A stretch of 38,226 nucleotides of DNA from a virus, in the IMG/VR virus record IMGVR_UViG_3300021090_000066, positions 1 to 38,226 of that record, one strand, 5' to 3'. Shown one piece after another: positions 5,002 to 11,765 of this stretch. The position numbers and the translations under genes were made by a program. The notes under the pieces are model-generated. The model did no database searches and had not been told where the DNA came from. It worked only from the letters and a program-made list of their open reading frames with translations. How positions within the stretch are numbered: the stretch's first letter is position 1; the number at the start of each line of letters is the position of its first letter.

Positions 5002-5031
5002 GGTCTTCGCCTCCCTTCCGATTGCAATTCA

Positions 5032-5060
5032 AGAGTAATCCTGATTTGTTGACTTGTCAA
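5032..5060 (-). promoter_or_regulatory. Leftward promoter for micropeptide/RHH genes
   Basis: TTGACA (5060..5055), a 17-base spacer, then TACTCT (5037..5032). The -35 lies inside the GTTGAC palindrome. Confidence 0.55.
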
Positions 5061-5061
5061 C
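5048..5061. promoter_or_regulatory. Operator candidate between divergent promoters
   Basis: GTTGACTTGTCAAC: perfect 6-base arms around TT. It covers the -35 of the leftward promoter and ends eight bases before the -35 of the rightward one, so a bound protein could control both. Confidence 0.5.
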
Positions 5062-5068
5062 TTTTATT

Positions 5069-5097
5069 TTGACTTTCGCGCCTTATGGGCTTATTCT
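5069..5097 (+). promoter_or_regulatory. Rightward promoter for BamE-like lipoprotein
   Basis: TTGACT (5069..5074), 17-base spacer, TATTCT (5092..5097). The first gene downstream is the lipoprotein at 5136, about 30 bases after the predicted start of transcription. Confidence 0.55.
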
Positions 5098-5135
5098 TAA
5101 TGAGGGGAAAGCAGACAGACAAGGGGGCGATGATG

Positions 5136-5465
5136 ATGAAAAGATTGATCTTGGCGGCCGCCATTCTAGCCCTGGCCGCAGCCGGCTGCGCGAACATTCC
5201 CGCCAGAAACCCGATTATGAACCTGTCCATTGGCATGACCAAGAGCCAAGTCATCGAATCCATGGGCGCACCGGACGGCATGGCGGCGAAAGGCAACTAC
5301 GAAATTCTAAAATATAAAATCACAACCACCTATGACACCTTCAACCTGCAGGAGATCAAGGAAGACTATTATGTTCGTCTAAACTCCGGGCGGGTCGAGG
5401 CTTACGGGCAGGAAGGCGACTTCAAAACGGACCCGGACAGAATTTACGAGATCCGGCAGAAATAA
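5136..5465 (+). CDS. BamE/SmpA-like outer-membrane lipoprotein (moron candidate)
   Basis: The only rightward gene in the window. Three ATGs stand in a row (5130, 5133, 5136); the third has the best spacing (8 bases) to AGGGGG. The protein begins MKRLILAAAILALAAAGC, a lipoprotein signal peptide with lipobox AAGC and lipidated Cys18. The mature part has IGMTKSQVIESMGAP, the signature start of the SmpA/OmlA/BamE fold, then strands LKYKITTTYDTFNLQEI and YVRLNSGRVEAYG. About 92 mature residues fit a single domain of this family. BamE itself belongs to the outer-membrane beta-barrel assembly complex; many relatives have other roles. Its own promoter and terminators and opposite orientation are typical of a moron expressed from a prophage. 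A role in altering the host surface or excluding other phages is inference. Confidence 0.8.
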   Translation: MKRLILAAAILALAAAGCANIPARNPIMNLSIGMTKSQVIESMGAPDGMAAKGNYEILKYKITTTYDTFNLQEIKEDYYVRLNSGRVEAYGQEGDFKTDPDRIYEIRQK

Positions 5466-5467
5466 TA

Positions 5468-5498
5468 AAAGCCCCCGAATGTAGAGTTCGGGGGCTTT
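5468..5498. terminator. Bidirectional intrinsic terminator
   Basis: AAAGCCCCCGAA (5468..5479) and TTCGGGGGCTTT (5487..5498) around a 7-base loop. It has a T-tract after the stem in the leftward direction (CTTTTATTATT) and CTTT rightward. It separates the converging lipoprotein gene and the leftward late operon. Confidence 0.88.
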
Positions 5499-5499
5499 C

Positions 5500-5521
5500 G
5501 CCTCGCCGCATCCCGCGAGGC
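5500..5521. terminator. Second hairpin of the terminator pair
   Basis: GCCTCGC (5500..5506) and GCGAGGC (5515..5521), followed rightward by CTTTGTTTGGTG and a run of seven T. It backs up the first terminator for rightward transcription. Confidence 0.6.
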
Positions 5522-5542
5522 CTTTGTTTGGTGTTTTTTTAG

Positions 5543-6238
5543 CTATCTCCAGTTTGTCCCGCCTTGGAAAAAGAACATTCCCGGCGTTGCTCCATCCGTC
5601 GCAAAAAAATCATCGAAGATTCTGTATCCCGGCTTGCTGGCGTCGGCGCCGGCGCCAATGCCGATGGTTCCGGTATTATATTTGGTCAGCGGGTTTGTGA
5701 GAATAAGCCGTTGAGTTCCGTTGACGGTGACAATGAGTTTTGTATCGGCACCGGTCGCAAGAACGGTCGTCTTGATTATATCGTTCGCGGCCAGGGCGAA
5801 GGCCGAGGCTGTATTCCCTGCCCAGTAAGCAGTAGCGACAATTGAATTCCCCGAGTCTGGATAATAAAACCAATATCCCATAGATTGCGCGGCCCCGGTG
5901 TTGGACCGAACGCCCCAATAAATTTTGGGAGCATCCGTGACGGTTCCGGAGATATAACGAAACGAGAAGGATTGATCCCCCCAGCTGTATCCGGGCGAAT
6001 AGACATTTTCGACAACGCTGGCCACATTGGTGTTGGTGATGGATACCGCGCAAATGGTATTGTCCCCCGCGAACGATCCTTTGGTCGTGTTGTCGTAAAC
6101 CTCAGCCCAATTTGTAATTGTATTTCCGGGAGGATTGACCGCCCCGGAAAAGTCATTGCTGTAGATGGTTAGCGCCAGGACGGGCTGCGCCAACCAAAGC
6201 AGAAGCGCGATCGCCAGAAGCAATAAACCCTTTCGCAT
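5543..6238 (-). CDS. Secreted lectin-like (concanavalin A-type) protein
   Basis: A 231-residue protein with a clear SPase I signal peptide: MRKG, a long Leu-rich core and a cut after PVLA (residue 22). The mature protein is one beta-sandwich-like domain. It starts with TIYSNDFSG, has FSFRYISGTVTDAPKIYWGV and a WFYYPDSGNS segment, and ends with GYRIFDDFFATDG, the layout of LamG/concanavalin A-like glycan-binding domains. GAGG lies before the ATG. It is the last gene of the leftward late operon, after two other exported proteins. A role at the host surface, in carbohydrate binding, is likely by fold but not proven. Confidence 0.65.
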   Translation of the reverse strand: MRKGLLLLAIALLLWLAQPVLALTIYSNDFSGAVNPPGNTITNWAEVYDNTTKGSFAGDNTICAVSITNTNVASVVENVYSPGYSWGDQSFSFRYISGTVTDAPKIYWGVRSNTGAAQSMGYWFYYPDSGNSIVATAYWAGNTASAFALAANDIIKTTVLATGADTKLIVTVNGTQRLILTNPLTKYNTGTIGIGAGADASKPGYRIFDDFFATDGATPGMFFFQGGTNWR

Positions 6239-6301
6239 TGTTGCTCACCTCGGTTCAGGATGGAATCAGCCTACAAATTAGCGCCCGCCGGCGCAAGTGA
6301 A

Positions 6302-6694
6302 TTAATATCGTTCTTCGATCACCACCTCGGCGTCGGTGCCGGTGGGGATGGTAAATTGTCCGTCGGCGTGTTGAATATGGAACTGCATAGAATAGGCGCC
6401 GGTGCTGGTGGTGTCCGAGTCGGCCCAGCGATATTCGAAGCGGCCGTTCAGGAGATCGGTTGAGGTGCAGGTTATACCCTCGAAGCGATTGGTGCCAGTT
6501 TCCAGGGAGCGCATTGTCGCCGTTATGGTTGTTCCGGTTAAATCCATGGTTCCGTTCTCGTCGATGACCAAAACCTTGTACGGCGGCGCCACGTCGCCCG
6601 CCTTCAGGTAGAGGGTATCGATCGAGGCCGCCCAGGTCGCCGCGGCCGCCAACAGGGTTAAAAGAATTGCCCAAAGCCAAACCGTTCGTTTCAT
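6302..6694 (-). CDS. Exported BppU-N-like protein
   Basis: A 130-residue protein. The ATG at 6694 is chosen for its GGGAGG site eight bases upstream and the signal peptide that follows at once: MKRTVWLWAILLTLLAAA with a cut near TWA. The mature part (YKVLVIDENGTMDLTGTTI, ATMRSLETG, GRFEYRWADSDTTSTGAYSM, HADGQFTIPT) matches the small beta-sandwich found at the N-terminus of phage baseplate upper proteins (BppU type) and in many stand-alone tail-region proteins. Those domains normally stay in the cytoplasm for virion assembly; a signal peptide on one is unusual. It lies between two other exported proteins. Confidence 0.65.
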   Translation of the reverse strand: MKRTVWLWAILLTLLAAAATWAASIDTLYLKAGDVAPPYKVLVIDENGTMDLTGTTITATMRSLETGTNRFEGITCTSTDLLNGRFEYRWADSDTTSTGAYSMQFHIQHADGQFTIPTGTDAEVVIEERY

Positions 6695-6707
6695 GATTTC
6701 AACCTCC

Positions 6708-8933
6708 CTAACGATAAAGTTGGCGTTTCCAATCATCGTAGATCATTTCGCGCGATCCGCGCCTTACTTCAACCGTCTTGCTCAGGGTATCCACTATCCA
6801 GATCCGCGCGTTCCCATCGTAAAAATAAATGCGGTGCGAATTATCATAGAACATAATGCGCGGATAATTTTGGCTCGAAGGGGTTTTGGTTGGAGTGAGC
6901 GTATTTGTAAAGGTGGGGCTGATGGTTTTCGTGGGCGTGATCGTCTTCGTGGGCGTGATCGTCTTCGTGGTGGTGATGGTCTTGGTTTCCGTAAAGGTCG
7001 GGCTGGCCGTGGACGTGAGCGTTATCGTTGGCGTGGGTGTATCGGTCGGGGTAATCGTAGAAGTAGGGGTATCCGTCGGCGTGGCGGTGGGCGTCACGGT
7101 CGAAGTATCCGTTGGTGTTCCCGTGAATGTTGGGGTTCCGGTCGGGCTGGCCGTTGATGTCGCAGTCGGAGTTCCAGTAAACGTAGGCGTGCCCGTGACC
7201 GTAGGTGTTCCGGTTGCCGTCGGCGTTGCAGTGTCGGTAGGTGTATCCGTAGCCGTTGGTGTTTCACTCTTTGTCGGCGTTGCCGTGGGTGTCGCGGTAT
7301 CCGTAGGCGTCGCCGTTGGAGTGTTGGTAGCGGGGGGCGGTTGGTAATATGCAACGATATAACATTGAGAAACAAGGAAACAGCCGCCAGGAGAACTGAC
7401 ATCGATTCCGAAACAAGACAGGTTGTTATTTATCTCAGAAACGGTCCACGCCGAGCCGGTGGCTGGACTATTGACATAATTGTGGCCGTAATTCTCGAAG
7501 CTTGTGGTAAGTGTTTGATTGCTGTTGTCTGTATAGGGAGTTCCGTTAATTGTTAATCTGGTGTTTGCGTAATCAAATAACCCATATTGATACATGGCAC
7601 GATAGAAAACGGAAACGCTTATGTTGGTCGCTCCAGCGGGAACAGAAAAGGGCGTTGGCCCTAAATTAAATGTATGATAGCCATTCTCGCAAATGTAAAT
7701 GTAGGCACCATCATCGGCCTCCGGGTAATCGGAAACGTAAGTGTAATAATAGCGGCTCGAAGATGGATCCTTGATCCAGGTTGGGTAGGAAGCACAATCG
7801 CCGTTCGGAATTCTAACTTGCGATTCGGACCAATTATGCGTGGCCGTGGCTGTGGGTGTTGATGTTACAGTAAACGTCGGGGTGGCCGTTTTGGTCGGTG
7901 TATGTGTTGAGGTCGTAGTCGGCGTCGCGGCGAAGGCGGTCTGGCTGACAATCAGGCTGTCGACATATGAATCCGGTGAAGTATAATTCCAGGTGCTATA
8001 CCAAGCAATTTCGCTATTGGCCGCGTTCAAAGTGGTTGGATAATTTATCCGCAGGCTGGTAGGTTCGATGTCCACAGAAGTATTGTCTGAGTAAATCTTG
8101 ATTGAAGTCCCGTCCGCGACGACCTTGATTGGATACTGCTGTCCCGAGTTGAGACCCGGCATGGATTGGGATGCAACCGTGGCAAATGCATTAAGCGTGG
8201 TGCTGTCCAAAAAAATACCGGGATTCGCGCCAACTTGGGAAAAATAGATGGCATAGCCCGTGCAAGAGGTCCCGGCCGGAGTCGCGCCCAACTCATGAGA
8301 GCCTAGAATTAATAGTTTCCCGCCACTCCAACTATATCCAGAAGTATAGTAACTTGCTGTCCAACGATATATCAAAGGTCCACCAGCCGGGGTTGCGTTT
8401 AAGTTGATATAGTCGCGCGGATAATAAGCGGTAGCTGACGTGCAAAGCAGGTCGAGTTTATTATTGTAGATGGCATTGTAGGCGCCGTTGTTCAGAACAT
8501 GCCAGATATCTCCGGTATTGTTTATCTCGGGTGTATGTACGTCCAGTTTGGTCCCGTTCGCGCCCGTAAATGTGTCGAATAATATTGTATTTGTTGACGA
8601 GCCCGTGGTGGCGGTGGGCGTCGCCGATGGCGTTGGTGTGGCGGTGGGCGTAGGAGTATCCGTTGGCGTCGCGGTAAATGTTGGCGTCTCGGTTGGAGTA
8701 TCGGTCGGTGTTTCAGTAAAAGTGGGCGTCGATGTAGGGGTATCGGTTGGCGTGGCGGTAAAGGTAGGAGTATCCGTCGGGCTTTCGGTTGGAGTCGCGG
8801 TTGGGGTAGGCGTATCCGTGGGTGTGTCTGTCGGGGTTTCCGTGAACGTTGGGGTGCCCGTCAGCGTATCCGCCAGAGCGGGCGCAGCCAGGGCCATCGC
8901 AATTAATAATCCGGCAATAAATTTACAGCGCAT
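6708..8933 (-). CDS. Secreted multidomain adhesin-like protein with TPT stalks
   Basis: A 741-residue protein with GGGGAGG before the ATG and a signal peptide ending APALA (cut after residue 21). Layout: a Thr-Pro-Thr repeat (about 24-110); a lectin-like beta-sandwich (about 118-335, opening [15 protein letters not shown] and ending YVDSLIVSQ); a short TPT linker (about 338-368); a second beta-rich domain with several Cys (about 370-535); a long TPT repeat (about 540-700); and a small C-terminal beta domain ([19 protein letters not shown]). Pro/Thr stalks of this kind space binding domains on secreted and cell-surface proteins. Position after the lysis genes would suit a tail fibre, but the signal peptide argues for export. 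No sortase or membrane anchor is visible. Confidence 0.7.
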   Translation of the reverse strand: MRCKFIAGLLIAMALAAPALADTLTGTPTFTETPTDTPTDTPTPTATPTESPTDTPTFTATPTDTPTSTPTFTETPTDTPTETPTFTATPTDTPTPTATPTPSATPTATTGSSTNTILFDTFTGANGTKLDVHTPEINNTGDIWHVLNNGAYNAIYNNKLDLLCTSATAYYPRDYINLNATPAGGPLIYRWTASYYTSGYSWSGGKLLILGSHELGATPAGTSCTGYAIYFSQVGANPGIFLDSTTLNAFATVASQSMPGLNSGQQYPIKVVADGTSIKIYSDNTSVDIEPTSLRINYPTTLNAANSEIAWYSTWNYTSPDSYVDSLIVSQTAFAATPTTTSTHTPTKTATPTFTVTSTPTATATHNWSESQVRIPNGDCASYPTWIKDPSSSRYYYTYVSDYPEADDGAYIYICENGYHTFNLGPTPFSVPAGATNISVSVFYRAMYQYGLFDYANTRLTINGTPYTDNSNQTLTTSFENYGHNYVNSPATGSAWTVSEINNNLSCFGIDVSSPGGCFLVSQCYIVAYYQPPPATNTPTATPTDTATPTATPTKSETPTATDTPTDTATPTATGTPTVTGTPTFTGTPTATSTASPTGTPTFTGTPTDTSTVTPTATPTDTPTSTITPTDTPTPTITLTSTASPTFTETKTITTTKTITPTKTITPTKTISPTFTNTLTPTKTPSSQNYPRIMFYDNSHRIYFYDGNARIWIVDTLSKTVEVRRGSREMIYDDWKRQLYR
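6870..7320. repeat. Thr-Pro-Thr coding repeat array (distal)
   Basis: Degenerate 6- and 12-base units encode TPTxTPTx in the 741-residue exported protein. A second array lies at about 8604..8864 and a short one at about 7827..7922. Such arrays change length easily by replication slippage. Confidence 0.8.
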
Positions 8934-8943
8934 TACCTCCCCT

Positions 8944-9009
8944 TGGCAGGATTCGGGGGAGCCGGATTAAAGCCCGGCGTGTGCGCTCGCGTCTGAAGGC
9001 CGCCTGCCA
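8944..9009 (-). other. Structured leader of the TPT-protein gene
   Basis: In the leftward RNA GGCAGG (9009..9004) can pair with CCTGCC (8949..8944), enclosing a smaller GCCGG/CCGGC hairpin, directly before the GGGGAGG ribosome site of the 741-residue gene. It is not a tRNA. The 121-base gap 8934..9054 holds no reading frame that I can support. Confidence 0.35.
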
Positions 9010-9054
9010 GCAACCCGCGCACCGCTTCCCGCGATTGTCAGAAAACTATTTGTC

Positions 9055-9255
9055 TTACCTAGCGCCTATGCCTATCACTACCGTGCCGTCAACGGTTGGC
9101 ACGGAAACCGGCGTAAGCTCCCCTGGTTCAGTGGGGCGCTGGTGGTTCTTGTAGCATCCGGGCACAAACATGAGAATAAGAACAATCAGAACGGCAATTA
9201 TCCAACTGGCGACGCAGGCGGCAATAATCAGGATATCCCTCAATAAATCGCTCAA
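9055..9255 (-). CDS. Small membrane/lipoprotein, o-spanin-like
   Basis: A 66-residue protein that starts at TTG 9255, overlapping the stop of the upstream gene, with GAGGG six bases before it. Residues about 7-31 are strongly hydrophobic and lead into VPGC with Cys34, a possible lipobox (Pro at -2 is unusual). The remainder is short and Pro-rich (RPTEPGELTPVSVPT), like the outer-membrane spanin Rz1. Its position after holin-like and peptidase genes supports a lysis role; it may equally be a plain inner-membrane protein. Confidence 0.5.
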   Translation of the reverse strand: MSDLLRDILIIAACVASWIIAVLIVLILMFVPGCYKNHQRPTEPGELTPVSVPTVDGTVVIGIGAR

Positions 9256-10106
9256 ATCTTGGCCCTCGCTTCAGTCAGGCTGCAGCGGAATGATCTCTCG
9301 CGAAAGTAAAGAGGATTTTGAAATAGATATCTCCCGCCAGCCGCGGGCGTCATTTCATCCGGCTTGATAAAGTGATCCAGGAGCCAGGCGCGGATGTCAG
9401 AATCACCCTTGGGCGGATTGTCCGGGCCCACACTGAAATTTTTAGGATCCCGCCCCTCTAGTCCGGTTTCAATAAACGTTGAACAAACCTTGATCTGGCG
9501 TAAATTGGGCCACCAGGGCAAAATCTTTTTTCCAATCTCGAAAATGTCATAGGGCGCGCTATACAGATAATAAAGCGCGTAGCAAATCGCATCAGCCTGG
9601 GCATCGGTCCAATCCCGGGCGAAGGAAACGACAAATTCGCCCTCGCGCGTGACCTCCCGCATATCATTGAGATCGACCATGGCGGATGATTCGATTACCT
9701 CGAAGGGCCGGGGCTCAGCTGGCAGGGCTTTTAGGAGCTTGGGCGGCTTTATGAGTTTTTCCAACCATGTTCCCGGCAGGGCGCGAGGCTCCATCAAATC
9801 CGGATGGCGCCGCCGGGTCTCAAGCGCGCGCCTGCGAGGGATATGCACGCTCATGTGCGAAGACCATGAATTCGTATGATACATAGTCGCGGAATTATAG
9901 AAAGGTGGCGGCTCGGCCGTACTGATGTTGATAACCGGCCCCTCCTCGCCGTCGTTCATTTCATCGAGTTTACCCCGAATCTCCGCCTCGGTCATTTCCA
10001 CCGGGGCTAGCCGCTTGACCGGAAGAATGTGGAATCCGGCCAGGACATCAACCAGGAAAACCTCATTGAAAATTGGCAGATAGAGGGGGCCGGCGACGGG
10101 GCTCAT
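9252..10106 (-). CDS. Permuted papain-like (NlpC/P60, YiiX-type) enzyme
   Basis: A 284-residue protein whose conserved points fit a circularly permuted NlpC/P60 fold. WSSHMSVHI places His84 on the first strand, FEVIESSAMV places Glu139 on the next, the YLYSAPYDIFEIGK helix follows, and KVCSTFIETGL gives Cys208 at a helix start. Members cleave amide bonds in peptidoglycan or lipids or act as acyltransferases. The ATG at 10106 overlaps the stop of the holin candidate (ATGA). It sits inside the lysis block and could be a second cell-wall enzyme, or a virion-associated one. The assignment rests on motif order only. Confidence 0.55.
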   Translation of the reverse strand: MSPVAGPLYLPIFNEVFLVDVLAGFHILPVKRLAPVEMTEAEIRGKLDEMNDGEEGPVINISTAEPPPFYNSATMYHTNSWSSHMSVHIPRRRALETRRRHPDLMEPRALPGTWLEKLIKPPKLLKALPAEPRPFEVIESSAMVDLNDMREVTREGEFVVSFARDWTDAQADAICYALYYLYSAPYDIFEIGKKILPWWPNLRQIKVCSTFIETGLEGRDPKNFSVGPDNPPKGDSDIRAWLLDHFIKPDEMTPAAGGRYLFQNPLYFRERSFRCSLTEARAKI

Positions 10107-10321
10107 TGCGCGGGCGGAGCCGGCAGCTTCAGGCCGACCAATTTATCAACCGCATATTCGCCAACATTGGCGGCGAAATAAAGGCCCGCGATCCACTTAG
10201 CCAAGTCATACCACTCAGCCCATCCAACGCCCGGAACCTTCATGACAAGGGCGACCCACGAGAGTATCAGGATGAGCACGGCCATGATCCATTTACGGCT
10301 GTCGTACTTGGTCAGGTCCAT
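10103..10321 (-). CDS. Holin candidate
   Basis: A 72-residue protein with AAGGAGG directly before the ATG. The first membrane segment is WIMAVLILILSWVALVM (residues 11-27); a second, weaker one is WIAGLYFAANVGEYAV (about 43-58). The C-terminus is short (KLPAPPAQ). Size, two segments and position next to the peptidase genes fit a class II-type holin that opens the inner membrane. No sequence family is certain. Confidence 0.6.
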   Translation of the reverse strand: MDLTKYDSRKWIMAVLILILSWVALVMKVPGVGWAEWYDLAKWIAGLYFAANVGEYAVDKLVGLKLPAPPAQ

Positions 10322-10330
10322 GGTTCCTCC

Positions 10331-10855
10331 TTAGAGTTTTAATAATGATTTCATGAGCAACACAGCGATCGGGCCAAGGACATTTCCCACGAGGACTATG
10401 CCAATGATCCAGCGCACGGTCACATCGAACCTGTCCTGCATGGCCTTCTCAAACAAGGCGGCATCTCGCTTAATATCCCTTTTGAATTCGAGGTCGCCCG
10501 CTATCATGTCGCCTCGCTCCTCTTCGAGATGGCAGTTCCGTTGGATGATCAATTTATGGGTATTCCTGTTCTCGGCGATGTCCTCGCGATAGGACGAAAA
10601 TAATTGTTGAACATGGCTCGACATTTCTTTGAACTCGGACATAATCTCTTTTCCGCTGCCAGACATTGAATTAGCGACGGCTATAAAGGATGCGAGCTGT
10701 GACCACATCCATTGAATATTCGTCTGCGAAAACGTGGAGCCATATTGGTTGACATCATCGATGGTCTTGGGAATCTTAAAGGTTGGTGGCATAGGCAAAC
10801 CCTTGACCCCCTGTTCTATCATTCTCTGGAGTTCTTCAGGATTCATATTTTCCAT
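10331..10855 (-). CDS. Coiled-coil protein with C-terminal membrane anchor
   Basis: A 174-residue protein whose ATG overlaps the peptidase stop (TAATG). The middle (about 60-145) is charged and helical, with likely coiled coil. One membrane segment, WIIGIVLVGNVLGPIAVLLM, lies near the C-terminus (about 148-167). This is the topology of a tail-anchored protein with a cytoplasmic rod, the reverse of an i-spanin. It lies between the M15 peptidase and the holin candidate, so a regulatory role in lysis is possible. Family not recognised. Confidence 0.6.
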   Translation of the reverse strand: MENMNPEELQRMIEQGVKGLPMPPTFKIPKTIDDVNQYGSTFSQTNIQWMWSQLASFIAVANSMSGSGKEIMSEFKEMSSHVQQLFSSYREDIAENRNTHKLIIQRNCHLEEERGDMIAGDLEFKRDIKRDAALFEKAMQDRFDVTVRWIIGIVLVGNVLGPIAVLLMKSLLKL

Positions 10856-11319
10856 TAGACCGGATCCGCTGAATGGTATTTCATCGTCAGAACGTTGCTC
10901 TGATCGACCTGAAGGTGCAGGTGCAGGCCGTGCTCGGAAACCTCGTGGTAAAGAAGCGTCGGATGGTTCCCTTTGTCGTACTCAATCATGTCGTTCAGCC
11001 ATCCAACTAAGTTTATTATTTCTCCGCTGGTGAATGCAAGGGTTCGCAGATCCGCGGCGCGCCAATACTCATGCACCGAGAGCCAGGGCTGTTGCTGGTA
11101 AGCCGGATCATTTTTGTAAATTTCTCGTTGTTCGTCCGGCGACCTCAATATTTCGGTAATCAGAATCGGCTTGTGGAAAGTTTCCCAGCAATAGGCCGAA
11201 ACGGCATAGATCAGCAGCCGAAGGCGCCGGTCCATCAGGTCGCTGTGAAATTCATCCAGCAAGCGTTGTTTATTCTCGGTCTTAAAATTAATCAGGCTGC
11301 ATGGGGTCGTCGGAGCCAT
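10855..11319 (-). CDS. M15-type peptidase endolysin
   Basis: A 154-residue protein with SVHEYWRAADLR at residues 81-92, matching the S-x-H-x(6)-D zinc site of VanY/M15 D-Ala-D-Ala peptidases (His83, Asp90). It also has EVSEHGLHLHLQ near the end (His133 or His135 as third ligand, Glu129 as possible base). These enzymes cut peptide cross-links in peptidoglycan. There is no signal peptide, so export would need the holin. Its start overlaps the stop of the TPR-like gene. It is the best endolysin candidate here. Confidence 0.72.
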   Translation of the reverse strand: MAPTTPCSLINFKTENKQRLLDEFHSDLMDRRLRLLIYAVSAYCWETFHKPILITEILRSPDEQREIYKNDPAYQQQPWLSVHEYWRAADLRTLAFTSGEIINLVGWLNDMIEYDKGNHPTLLYHEVSEHGLHLHLQVDQSNVLTMKYHSADPV

Positions 11320-11765
11320 TATTGGCCTTCTATTCCGGGCTCTACGCCGGGCATTTCAATGCGAGTTATCTGCCGGCCGTTCTCATCCAGCCCTATTTTT
11401 TGTAGGCCCTTAATCATTTCCTGGGCCTTTTGGATATAAAACTGGGCGGAATCGTTGTACCGCCATCCGCCCATTTCAGAGGCCTTCTGCCAGGCCTTCA
11501 CCGCGTAACCGTACCGGCCGGAGAGAAAATATTGAATCCCCTCCATACCCACCCTGTCGCCCGGCGTATCGCGGTAAGAGGCGACCAAGCGAGGCGCGGA
11601 CACCGCGGCCGATACCGGCGGGACGTATTGGCCGGCGGGGATCCTGGGAGCCGACTGGGCCGCGCTGGCCGAGGGCGCCAGCAGTCCCCTGCTCTTGGTT
11701 GGTTCTGTGGGCCCGGCTGCCTGTTTAATTTGCTCTTCGACGTTAGCGGGAACCCTGATAGTCAT
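11319..11765 (-). CDS. Small protein with TPR-like C-terminus
   Basis: A 148-residue protein. Residues 18-60 are low-complexity, Ala/Pro/Ser-rich. Residues about 75-118 (GIQYFLSGRYGYAVKAWQKA then YNDSAQFYIQKAQEMI) look like one and a half tetratricopeptide repeats. Its ATG overlaps the stop of the giant virion gene (ATGA), which suggests a structural or assembly role. Function unknown. Confidence 0.6.
   Translation of the reverse strand: MTIRVPANVEEQIKQAAGPTEPTKSRGLLAPSASAAQSAPRIPAGQYVPPVSAAVSAPRLVASYRDTPGDRVGMEGIQYFLSGRYGYAVKAWQKASEMGGWRYNDSAQFYIQKAQEMIKGLQKIGLDENGRQITRIEMPGVEPGIEGQ

Noticed and set aside
6870-8864. Dense short repeats that could suggest a CRISPR array
   Set aside because: Units are 6-12 bases, degenerate and in frame; they encode Thr-Pro-Thr stalks and have no spacer structure.
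8944-9009. Possible tRNA because of the GGCAGG/CCTGCC closing stem
   Set aside because: No TTC-containing T-arm, anticodon arm or D-arm of the right size can be drawn on either strand.
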